Positions 1 to 10,049 of a DNA stretch of 64,000 nucleotides are shown here, in pieces. The position numbers were made by a program, and so were the translations under genes. How positions within the stretch are numbered: position 1 is the first letter of the stretch; every line of letters starts with the position of its first letter. Under the pieces are notes generated by a model, which was given only the letters and a program-made list of their open reading frames with translations, made no database searches and was not told the DNA's origin. Location of the stretch: contig VYZI01000674.1 in the NCBI GenBank assembly GCA_013397695.1, positions 1-64,000 on the forward strand, written 5' to 3'. The DNA comes from Centropus unirufus. Lineage: Eukaryota > Chordata > Aves > Cuculiformes > Centropidae.

Positions 1-1852
1 TCACTGCTGTGCCTCAGGAAAATGCACCTGGCCAAGCCCGGGGAGCCGGATCTCTCCAGCAGCTGGTGCTTATCTTGCCCTTGTATGTCCTCACGTGCCA
101 CAAGCTTTCCAGGAGCACAAGGCTTACAGTGACGTGAAAAACCAAGTTGTCGTCCTGGTCCTAAATCTTTTCCATAAACCAAGAGCTGCAAGAGGGACTG
201 AAGGCATGGGAAAAGGTTAATAATCCATGAGAGACACTGTTCCTGTCTGGCAAGTGCAGGCATGAGCCACGGATAGGGTTCAGGCCAGAAAAGTGATTCC
301 CTCAACACTGTGCCCCTCCCTCGCCAGGCTGGGCAAGGGTCCTGTGCTCCTGGCAATATATTCCAGCTGCTTCTGGAGAGGGAAGCAGAAACACAAAGCA
401 GGAGCGTTGAAGACCTGTCCTCCATCTCTCCTCCCCTGCAAAGAGCAAGAAGTCACTCCCAAGTCTGCTAGGCCCCCATGACCACTGGGTTTGCTCCAGC
501 TGTGCCAGGACATGCTGTACCCACCCGTTCTCCCAGGTGGCTCTTCCCGGGATGGTGATGCTGCTGGGCCATCTGGAGCACCAGCAATTGCAGTGTCACT
601 CCCATCTCCAGGTCTCTGGTGAGCCACCCCAGGGGCTGTGCCGGCCCCATGGTGTGGTTGAGCAGCATGTCAGCGCCGAGGCTCTGCAGAGAGGAGCTGA
701 CAGTGATCGGTGGGCACAAGACCAGAGCTGACAGCATCCTTTGGCCACAGCAGGAGGCCAGCGTGGGTGGACAGGACACCTGAGAGCCAGCACCAGGTCT
801 GGGGAGGGCAGCTGGCCATGGCCTTCCATGAGTCACCCCCGCTGGCCCTGCATGCTCTCTCCAGAGGAGCCGGAGGGGAAGAGCATGCGTGCTTCTCCAG
901 AGAGGCTGCCGTGAGCCTTGTGTAGGCAAGCCTCAGCCTTTCCCATCACAGCTGAAGAAGCAGGCGTATGAAAATACAATATGAAAGAGAAAACAGGAAA
1001 AAAATGACCCTGAAGAACTGTCTAATTCGCTGCACAGTCAGGGAGGCAGCTTCCCAGAGAGGGGAAGGTGTTTAGACGTGTGGCCCTGGGAGATGCTTTT
1101 AACACCTTCCTGCCTAGCACAACTGGGCAGGCCACGCAGCAGTGGGGGATTCTTGGCCAGCCCCTGCCAGGGCAGGAAAGCTGAGTCCTGCAGTTCCCAC
1201 GCCAACAAGAGGTCACTTAGTGGAAGGTCCTACAAAGGGCAGGGCGAAAGCTCCCATTTTAACCCATCAAGCTGTTGTTTCTCCTCCATTAAAAGAGCAT
1301 CTACCTCTCTGCAAAGACTTCAGTCAATGCCTTTTCTAATCAGGTGCCTGCTGAAAGGTGAGCTGGAGCAGAGCAGTGGCTGCTGGTGATTAGGGTCAGC
1401 TGGTAGCTGGAGGCTGAAAGGCAGCTCGTTTGCAATGCCTTCTTAGAAGAAAAATCAATCTACTTTCCTGCAACTGTAAGTGGCAGAGTCAACTTAGGAT
1501 TTTCTTCCCTTCACTTGCCAATAGTAGATGGCACCATATTCAGCTCCATTAAAATCAGAGCCTAAGGTCAAAGTGAAGCTTGAGCACAGCCTCAGTGTGC
1601 CGGGATTAACAATAGGAAATGTCTGAGGCCTCTGCAAATGACTGAAGTGACAAAAGCAACGTGTATGCAGTCACATGTGAAAATTTATCCCCTTTTACCA
1701 ACAGAAAAGGAGTGAGAGGATTTGGTTGAAGCTGCATTGCTCATCCAGACAGTGGTCCTGTGGGATTGCTGGGAGCAGAGACAGGCAGGGATGAGGCAGG
1801 GGATGCTGGAAAGGGCTCAGCAGTGCCCTGGCTCTGTTCACAGCACAGACCT
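1..1852. other. Downstream flank, no recognisable gene
   Basis: I read both strands and found only short, unrelated open frames and no domain or repeat family I can name. In mammals the gene facing the 3' end of HCN4 is NEO1, which would run on the plus strand here. I see no neogenin exon, so if synteny holds it lies further left. That statement about synteny is background knowledge, not something the sequence shows. Confidence 0.5.
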
Positions 1853-2095
1853 TCAGCGGCCCCACAGCTTCACTGAGGTGCTGCTAACAGGGTCCTCAGG
1901 GAGGATGGCACTGAGAGCAGAAAGCTCACATACAGGGTCATCAGGCACATCCTCTGTGTGTGTAATTTGGCTCACAATGGGCCTAAACAGCTTAATATAA
2001 TTTCTGCAGATTTCTGAGCACAGGCTTGAGCTTAGAATCCAAGTTGACTGCTGAAGGGGCCACACAAAATCTGGTATCACAAACTGAGCATTTCC
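1853..2095 (-). CDS. Candidate terminal coding exon of an unnamed minus-strand gene
   Basis: On the minus strand a pyrimidine-rich tract ending TTTTTCTACACAG is followed by 80 open codons and TGA at 1853. The predicted peptide begins GNAQFVIPDFVWPLQQ and contains a helix-like stretch around SEICRNYIKLFRPIVSQ and an acidic end with two EDxPxDP-like segments. The frame starts in phase 0, which fits the phase-0 donor at 3357 of the candidate exon upstream. I do not recognise the protein. Another frame after the same acceptor also gives a plausible 34-residue tail ending LRNLQKLY, so the reading frame is not certain. It could be chance: open frames of this size occur by accident in 64 kb. Confidence 0.28.
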   Translation of the reverse strand, partial: GNAQFVIPDFVWPLQQSTWILSSSLCSEICRNYIKLFRPIVSQITHTEDVPDDPVCELSALSAILPEDPVSSTSVKLWGR

Positions 2096-3356
2096 CTGTG
2101 TAGAAAAAGGGAGAAATGTGACCAAGAAACTGTACAGCTGAAGCAAAGAAACTGCAAAACCACCTCCAGTTCTGGAGGACAAACCCAAACTGGATCTTTC
2201 TCTTACCCTTGAGCACAGCTTCAGTTCAGCAGTGGGAAAGGGACACCCCCATCCCTCCTCACTGGCCACCAGTTGGTCACCTCAGCCAGGGATGGAGGGG
2301 TGGGATGCTGTCTGCAAGGGGGTCATGGTGGATGGGGAGGATGTCAATATGCCAGCAGCAAAAATGGGCTGTTTATTCTAGTACTGCTCAGTTTCTGTGC
2401 TTTTACTCCCTGTAGTCATCACCCTGGTTTGGCTCTTCTGTCGCACTGTCCCACCAGCCTGGCTGTAACTCTGCCCTTACCCATGGGAAGCAGAGACTCC
2501 TGGTCAGCCTTTCAGTTTCAAGCCATCCTCTCCGCATGGGTTGTTGAGAAGCCAACTCTGGCTCCTCTCCTTTCCCTCCCTGAGCTCCAGCTCCTTCAGC
2601 TGCAGAACTTTTCTCCCACCATGATGTCCTCATGAGGTCTGTACCTGTTCTTACCCTCGTCCCAGCAAGCGACTCAGATGGGCTGGGTCGGAATGACTTC
2701 TGTCCACCCCATCACCTGAGGACATGCACATATTGCCTTTGCCCTCACCACTTCCCTTGTCCCCAGTCCCACAGGGAGGTTTTGGGGCCCCTTCAGTCAC
2801 TCTTATTCTCTACAAAGTCAGGGCATGATGGGCAGCCTGGCCCAGGGTGGCCACAGAGCAACTCACGTGGGTGACCTGCTCCAGATCTGGCAGCAGGATA
2901 TCTGCAGGGGTTAGAAAAGTTCTCTGCTGTCCTACATGGGCATAAGCAGTGAGATGTCACCTCTTTGCCTGGTCATGATTTCTCCTGCTTCTGCCTGCAG
3001 GTGGAGGAGCAGGAGTGGGTGGCCCTACACAAGTAGTGCCAGGCCTTGGGAAACTTGCCTTTCATGTGCTGTGCTTTGACTACAAGCTGCCTTGTGCACA
3101 TTCCAAGGTCACTACAAAGTAACGGGGATGCAGGGTTTGGCTCACACGGTTTGTGGCCTATATCCTGTATCCCGATATCCTATATCGGACACCTATATCC
3201 TGGTGTCCCATCAGTCCCTTGGGCAGGCAGGTACAAGTTGGGCCCCTGGGTCCGAGTGGAATGAATGGGCAAAAGTTGTCATCATTGCCTGATTATTTTA
3301 AATAAAATATGCCCCCATGGTGTATTCATTTCTTTAAGTGGTGGTTCCTAACTTAC

Positions 3357-3705
3357 TGATATCTCCGCTAGCAAGGAGGAGAAAGGGCCAAATACTTTTC
3401 CTTCTGGGCACTCACTGGTGTACTTTGTAGGGCCTTTGTTGCCTTCTCGGAGCTCCCCAGTCCTGTGCTTAGTGCTACGAGATCCTTGAATTCGCAGAAG
3501 AGCTAAAAAGGTCTGATCCAGGCCATGCACATCCCCATCGCCAGTGCAAGGCCTCCTGGGGACACATCGAAGCCGTTTCACGATCTCTTTTACAGTGGTT
3601 GTGACTGAAGGACAACACTGAGTCAAGAGGTTGGTTGTGGGTCGTTCCAGGCTGGCATCTACACCGTGCTTCATCATTTTGTGCTCAATGAACCTCGCCA
3701 TCTTT
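3357..3705 (-). CDS. Candidate internal or first coding exon of an unnamed minus-strand gene
   Basis: A 117-codon frame opens at ATG 3701, in a good initiation context (AAG ATG G), and runs into an ideal donor TCA|GTAAGT at 3357 in phase 0. A possible acceptor, TTTGGTCCAG, ends at 3706, and an alternative ends at 3719. The peptide begins MARFIEHKMMKHGVDASLER and holds a basic segment, VKEIVKRLRCVPRR. The stretch keeps roughly eleven CpG dinucleotides in about 350 bases, clearly more than the surrounding DNA, as bird exons often do. No family is recognised. Joining it to the candidate exon at 1853-2095 keeps the frame open. It is the strongest of the candidate exons in this flank, but there is no homology evidence. 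Confidence 0.35.
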
Positions 3706-3719
3706 CTGGACCAAACAGC

Positions 3720-4049
3720 TCAGTGAATTTGCAAAGAAGAAGGAATATCTGATTTCCCAGGGCTGAGCCTCAGCCTGCTTCTCACTGCAGCTCTGACACC
3801 ACTTTCCCTCCTGTTTAAGGCTGGTGGATGCAGGGGATCAGACGATCCCAGTGCCTCCAGGAAGGCATGGTCTGGTCTGTTGACTCTAACACCCCAAAAT
3901 CTCTCTGAGGGTCCAAGAAGTATGAATTTGGGAGCCCTGCCACTCTCCCAAAACCAGGTGCTGTTTGTTCTTCTCTCAGAGGCAGCCAGTCTGGACAGTT
4001 TCCCAAGACGAGGCTGAAATTCCCACCAATAGTCCATGCCAAACTGCAG
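3720..4049 (-). CDS. Weak candidate exon region, open frame after a strong acceptor
   Basis: On the minus strand the tract TTTCCCCTTTTCCTCAG ends at 4050 and is a strong-looking 3' splice site. The frame that follows (LQFGMDYWWEFQPRLGKL onward) stays open to a TGA at 3720. It lies in the same frame as the candidate exon at 3357-3705, separated by that single stop, so if both are real an intron must remove it. No convincing donor of matching phase was found: the GTGAGA near 3776 is phase 0 and would break the frame. No family is recognised. I list it because the acceptor is good, not because the coding call is. Confidence 0.18.
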   Translation of the reverse strand: MQFGMDYWWEFQPRLGKLSRLAASERRTNSTWFWESGRAPKFILLGPSERFWGVRVNRPDHAFLEALGSSDPLHPPALNRRESGVRAAVRSRLRLSPGKSDIPSSLQIH

Positions 4050-5761
4050 CTGAGGAAAAGGGGAAACCACAAGAGCTGGTGGTACTGCCTTTTCACCACT
4101 TTGAGCCCCACCAGTGGGCTGGGTCTTCTCAAGACACTGCAGGGAAGGTATCAGTGATGAGGTGGAGAACCCCCCTGTTGCTAGGAGGGTGACCTGGCAT
4201 CTGAACAGTTTGATCCCACAGTTGGTGTGCAAGTATTAGGAAATCCCAATGTGATCTTTAGTCCTTTCGATAAGATAAGAAGACATCAATGTGTATGCTA
4301 AACCGGTCAAGTCCTTCCCAGTGGGCTTTTCTACAATTGGTGGGGATTCTCCAGAGAGTGGAGCCAGGGCTTTTGCTTGCTCAGGGAAAACCTGTCTGTG
4401 CTATCCTGATCCACTATGGCCTGGGGCAGGGACATGGCTACAAGCTGGGTTGAAGTGCTCTGGGTGGGGGAAAGATCAGACCACAAGCTATGTCTCCCCT
4501 GATACCACGCTTGTCATGAGGACCAGATGTGGTGTGTTCTTGTGCTGCTCTGATCTTCTCTGCCCTCAAGAAGGGCACAAGATCCTCTTGAGAGAGTCCT
4601 GCCCACCCTCCTGCAGCTCAAGGCACTGGGGCTGTGTCTTGAATCCCTGCTAGATGTTGATGGAGAACAAAAGAAAGGTTTCAGAGAGAGGCTTAAGAGT
4701 TCCAAACTAGGATTTCTTGTTCTATTCCAGCATGAAAACCTTGAAAATTTATAAAAATTTAGGAATTTTTGGTGGGGCAGGACTTACAATCGCAGCTTCC
4801 TCTCTAAGAGTAATGGCAAGTAAAATAAAAAATCCCTGGAGCAGGCATTTGTTTTGAAACGCAAACCATTTTACTGCCTCACTGAAACACCAGGGCAACT
4901 GGTCCACTGGGGCAGAGCCATCTGGTTTCAAGGGTTTGGTTTACTCTTTCCTCTCCTTTTCTGCTCATTTATGGCCAGCCAAGGGCACAGAATTGACGGA
5001 GGGAGACCAAAAGGCTATTCACTTTCCTGTACCACCAGAAGCAGGAGGGAAGAGAAAAGCAGTGTCCTGCTTGGACAGAGCCCATGCTGCACTGTGTGTG
5101 GGGTGACTGTGTGTGCGTCTGTGCATTCTTCTCTGCAGAACACTGATTTCAGTTATGGCCTTTGCGCTCCTTGTTTTCTTTTTTGCTGTCTCTGGTGTTG
5201 GGAGTCCTGGTAAAGGAGGTCCTGGGCCTCGTTCTCATCTCAGCAGGAAAGACAGACTGATGATGTGCTAGAAAATTCAAGTCTTGCAGAGGCTGGGGAA
5301 GATGTCAAGAGGGTCACATGCATCCATTGGATGAGAAGACACAAAGAAAATGAGATTTCAGAGAAGGAAAAATGAATGTGAGACTGTCATCAAGGTGAGG
5401 CACTACATGGAGGGAAGGTTCTTGATATCAATTGGTTGGAGGAGAGGGAGCGGGGAAACTGGTGCCTGGCTACATCTCCCTGCCAAAGCGGTAGGACACG
5501 CTCCATCAGCTGGGCCCCTTTGCCCTCTGTTTTCTTGGCTATGAAGAAAGGATACAAGTCCACACAGCTCGCATGGGAGATACTGACCCACAGCATCAGT
5601 TTTGTGCACAACCCCTAGACTGCGTTTCGAGAAAGACTCAGAGGGCGTCACAGGAGTGAAACAAAAGCTAAGAGCTGAGGCTACTTTTACCTCCCTAAAA
5701 TACTTCCGGTCCTGACCTTGGTGTCATAATGCAGCTTAGAGACCTCAGAAAGGCAACTTAC

Positions 5762-5896
5762 TTGGTCCCATTTTTTTGCCTGCTTTATGTGATGATAGTC
5801 CTTATTCCAAGTTGTTAAGGTCTGTGTCTTGCAGTGGGGCTCATTGAGCACTTCTCCTCTAAGGATCTTGTCAGCCAGAGTTTCCATGTTGGTCAT
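5762..5896 (-). CDS. Candidate first coding exon of an unnamed minus-strand gene
   Basis: An ATG at 5896 has an in-frame stop 18 bases upstream and opens 45 codons that end exactly at an ideal donor, CAA|GTAAGT, in phase 0. The peptide begins MTNMETLADKILRGEVLNEP and ends DYHHIKQAKKWDQ. It lies a few hundred bases beyond the distal candidate poly(A) signals of HCN4 on the same strand, a possible position for the start of the next gene. I could not find an unambiguous second exon of the right phase between 4050 and 5761. No family is recognised and chance is possible. Confidence 0.25.
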
Positions 5897-6219
5897 TAAT
5901 GTAAAGAATTTTCATACATGTTTGCAAAACAACTACCAGGTTTCTCTTTTGTACAGTTAAAAATGCAAGTGTTGGCAAAAGTTTTGCACTTTTGCTGCCA
6001 GTGGCTCAGTGCACACTTCCTACAGGAGTGTGAAGTGACGTGGCAACAGCCAAACATACTACTAAAGACAAACTCCTACATCTTCTTTGTTCAATACGAA
6101 AGAGAGAACTAAAAAGCCACCTAAGAGGTTTTTTTTTTCGTCTTTAAACCTCATCTCCTATTGCCCGAAGTTCCACACTGAAAGCAGACAGCAAGTCAGA
6201 GGGATGGGTTTTTCATGTT

Positions 6220-6241
6220 TTTATTTACTAAGGTTTTTATT
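6220..6241 (-). promoter_or_regulatory. HCN4: Pair of distal AATAAA poly(A) signals
   Basis: Two perfect AATAAA hexamers (6236-6241 and 6220-6225, read on the minus strand) lie 16 bases apart. They are followed by a T/G-rich segment reading TTGCTGTCTGC. This is the best cleavage and polyadenylation context downstream of HCN4. Which site is used cannot be told from sequence alone. Confidence 0.4.
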
Positions 6242-6965
6242 GTGTTTTATATTGCAAACCCCACCCCTAGAACTCTTCCCTCCCTTCCCCTAAAATGAAA
6301 CAAAAAATAATGATAGTAATGATAATAAATATAGTTCCACCTATTGAGACAAGCCTAGTGTTGACTGACATCCAGTCAGAATAACTCAATATTGGCTACT
6401 GCACTGCTAAGAACTGGAAAATTAAACAGTATCCCTGTAAAAAACAAAGCAAAGGAACCCAACCAAAGGAGGATGGTGGATGGAATGCACATCTACCAGA
6501 GACAGCCCTCAGGATGTTTCTGTGCACCTCCATTTGTCTGATTGTCCACAGGGGCTGTTGAGATTCAAGTACCAATGCAGCAGACACAGGACAGTCATCC
6601 ATGAGGGCTTGGCATTGCTGGGCTGAAGACCTTTCCCACCTGCTTATAGTGGATACCCCAGATGCACACAGCCGAGCTCCCAACCTCTGGAGATGTTCAG
6701 TCTAGGGGCCTTCTAGCATAATGGGAAAAAACAGTGCTAAAACAAGTATAAAACTTAAAAGGATAGCATGAGACTTCCTCCTAGGAACTGCCTCATGCCT
6801 TTGAAAATATGAGGAGGTCTGTGAGTCTGCTTCAATGCTGTCAACTGATTCTGTTTCAAGATGAACCTGTACATATTTGGAAAAGCAGGATCTATACATT
6901 ATAATTATCACCTGCCAATAAGTTCTACAGGAGGGTCAAAACTGGCCTGGATTTTAAAACTAGGA

Positions 6966-7150
6966 GATATATATAGTAAAAAAATGTGTGTGTGTGTGCG
7001 TGCTTACACATCTGCATAAATAGACTACATATGTGTGTTACTGTATACTATATATAGAAAAGCATGTGTGTATATATAGACATATATATAAAATCTATAC
7101 ACACACATATGTGCACACCCCTCCTACCACACACACTCACACATACATAG
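6966..7150. repeat. Mixed TG, TA and CA low-complexity repeat
   Basis: The stretch alternates short (TG)n, (TA)n and (CA)n runs, including TG repeats at about 6985-6998, TATATA blocks near 7050-7090 and ACACAC blocks near 7100-7140. It is a compound microsatellite inside the probable HCN4 3' UTR. Confidence 0.8.
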
Positions 7151-8934
7151 TTGTATGTAGCTAGTAGAAAAACCATTTCTAGAGTTCCCCTGACCCTTTA
7201 AGGAAGACCAAAGCTGAATACATCTGAATTCTGAGCCACCAAAGCATGTTGAAGCAGGAGTGCCCAGTAATGCTTGCAGCAACATTCAAGATACAGGCAC
7301 AGATCAAGAGGTTTTTCAAATGATTCAGTATAAAAAACAAACGTCAGCCAGTGCTTCAGGACAGTTTGGGATGGGAGGAAGTAAGAGAGGGAGTTACACA
7401 AACCTGTACGATTACTGGGATAGTAGTGAGCTTTTTGGCACTGCTGCATGAAGTCCTGCTTTCCATCTGAGGGCTGGGGAGGGGGGCCGCAATAGCTGGA
7501 AACAGAGGAAGGCTGGACGTGTTTCAAACACTTGTTAGAAAAATTGAGCACCTGACTCTTTACAATGAGGTGGCCGGAGACACCTCTTCACCTAAGGAAA
7601 AACAAAAGGGAAAGAAAAGATCGAAGTAGAAGAAAAGGAGACATTTTCTCTAGAGGTAAAGGCTGTAGCTTCTCAGTGCTCTGTGCATCCAATGGCCCCT
7701 GACTGCCTTCATCCCTTTGACTGCCTTATAGCAGAGGAGCCCAAAATATCCAGCTCAAGGTGCCTGCCAGGCCCCCGATGTGTCCAGTGCTCCTGCAACT
7801 GCCGGGTGATACCAAAGCCAATCAGGTGCAGGCTGTTATTGCTGGTGAAATCAAACAATTCTAGTTCTCCCATCATCGGAGAAACATGGGCCATGGCTGG
7901 CCAAATTTCTGGTCTAATCTGGTTTAATGGTATAAATGTAGTTGCAAATCTGGAGGGTTCTTGGCTTGGCACTAGTGTTACCTTTGTTTTCTCAAAGCTC
8001 AGACTCCCCTGGGCTAAGGAGGAAGAGGGCTGGGGTGACTGCACCGGTTCTTTCATCTTTTTCTATCCAGTTCTCTTCAAAGCAGTCAGCCCGTGGACAC
8101 TGAGACATTAACGTGAGAGAGGGAAGGTTGAAGTGCTGCTGCTTTCATCCCTCTCCATGCCCCAGCCTGGAAGGCATCATACATGCTTTCCAAACCACGG
8201 AGAGGCTGAGGCTTGGGTTCTTCCTCTGGCTGAGGTCAGCTGCCTGGCAGAGAGACAGGACTTCTCCCACAACACATATCCACAATTCCTATGGAAATAC
8301 AGAGGGGATATTAACTGCTTTCCCTGTGACTAATAAAGGATCATTTCTTGTTCCCACTAGAGCATCAGCAGAATAAAAAAGAGACAAGCATCGGAAGTCG
8401 GGTCTGTCCAAATCCTGGTCACCTTTATCTTCTTCAGATGGAGTCCAAGCAAAAACAGCCCTTCCAAAATCCCTAGAGGGGACTGCATTAATGCAAGTCA
8501 CTCCTCTTCTTGCTTCCTTTGCAACCTGCTGATCACAGGAGAAACCCAGCAGGAAGTGAAACTTTCTGATGCAGACAGAGACACCCGTATTCCCCCATAA
8601 ACAGGCACTGCAGGCCAGGTTCACAGCTGCGGCAAAGCAATGCACGGCTAGGGCCAACCAGGGCTGTTTCAAACACACCGGCTACAGGCCTGACCTGATG
8701 CTCCCTTTTACAGCCCCCATCAACCTCGGGTCTTTGTCTCAACAGAAAAACCTGTTTGGTGGCTTCTATGGCTGATCATTCACATGTTCTCGCTCAGGCA
8801 CACGCCTTGTCTGTGCGTCGTTACCTCATTGGAATAAATTTGCTCATATCCTTTTGTTCCATGTATTAAAATATTCTATAAAATCAAGTGACCAAAAATC
8901 TATAGCTCTAAGAATACCTGGTTATCTTCTTTTT

Positions 8935-8940
8935 TTTATT
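8935..8940 (-). promoter_or_regulatory. HCN4: Proximal AATAAA within an A-rich run
   Basis: An AATAAA sits in an A-rich run about 155 bases past the HCN4 stop. It would give a very short 3' UTR. The downstream element is poor, and the A-rich context would also cause false internal priming in cDNA libraries. Confidence 0.2.
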
Positions 8941-9093
8941 TTTTTGTGTTTTTCTTTGTTTCTAATCACAGTTAAACCTAAACAAAATAAATGGAGAAAA
9001 AAGGTAGAGGGGGAGTGGAAGAAAAGGAAAACATGATTCATGAATCAGGAACTGGATTGCACGGCCGACATAACCAGCTCTCAGAAGGAGTCC

Positions 9094-10002
9094 TCACAAA
9101 TTGGAGGGCAGTTTGGATCTGACAGGTTCCAGATCCCCTGTGAACACTATGGATTCTTTCCGTCCACCAGCAGTCAGAGAAGCAGCACCTGCAGCGCTGG
9201 CCCCAAACACCAGTGGATGTGGTAAAGAACCTGAGGACATCTGACGTGGTAAAGTTACACGCCCAGGGATTGAGCTACAGGGCTTCCCAGGAAGTCCAGT
9301 CCCTCCACCATGAAAAGGAAAGAAGCTGGAAACAGATTCTCTAGAGGAATGAGGAGAACTCTGGCTCAGTGCCTGAGCCAGCTCTTGGGGCAACGATGGT
9401 TGGGAAGCAGAAATCATCTTGATGTCCTGGCTCAGACGTCCTGGTGGCATGGGTGGCGTGCTCTTGGACTGCAGGATCTGTGGAGGTGGGCTGGCGGTCT
9501 GAGGCAGGAGCAGAGATCCATGAGAGCCTGAGGCCCCAGAAGGGCCACATTGAAAAGTTCTTGTTGCCACGGGGCTCTGACTGGGAGGACTAAGGCCAGA
9601 AGGGGTGTAACAGGGAGAGGCGACACCAGACTGTTGTAGTGGAGACGTGGAGGCAAAAGGTGGCCGTTCTTGGTGGAGCTGGGCTACCGATCCAGTTAAA
9701 GATCCTAATGCACTTGGATGTGTTTGGCACAGGCCTGAGGATGGCCCACCAGAGGCCTGTGCCAGCTGGCTTAGGCTGGAGGATGGAGAGTTGGAAGAAG
9801 GCGGGGGTTGGAAGTGATTAATTCCCCCCAAAGTCCCACTGCCTGAGAGCTGCTGTAACTGTCCCCCTTGCAGTGGTCTTGTGGTGGGCTGGAACTGGTT
9901 GAGAAGACTGGGAGGCGAGTTTGATGAGAGCTGTGTGAGTGATGTTGATGGGGAGCTAGTTGTGGCTTGTTGGAAGTGCCCAAATCCACTGCTGGAAAGG
10001 GC

Positions 10003-10049
<47 letters not shown>

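Larger units (their letters stand above)
6200..9093 (-). other. HCN4: Probable HCN4 3' untranslated region and near-flank
   Basis: This interval follows the HCN4 stop codon directly on the transcribed strand. A proximal AATAAA lies at 8935-8940, only about 155 bases past the stop, with a weak downstream element. Two distal AATAAA motifs at 6236-6241 and 6220-6225 are followed by a T/G-rich stretch (about 6180-6205), which fits a functional cleavage site better. Mammalian HCN4 has a 3' UTR of a few kilobases, so the distal sites are preferred. Open frames at 7709-8056 and 8289-8678 on the same strand look codon-like, but I could not tie them to a gene. Confidence 0.4.

Noticed and set aside
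3001..3306. Plus-strand terminal exon: acceptor CTGCCTGCAG at 3000, short frame, AATAAA at 3301
   Set aside because: Acceptor and poly(A) signal are both good, but the frame after the acceptor is only 11 codons, no upstream exon was found, and it overlaps the intron of the candidate minus-strand gene.
1..5900. NEO1 3' exons expected from mammalian synteny
   Set aside because: No neogenin cytoplasmic-domain sequence is visible on the plus strand.
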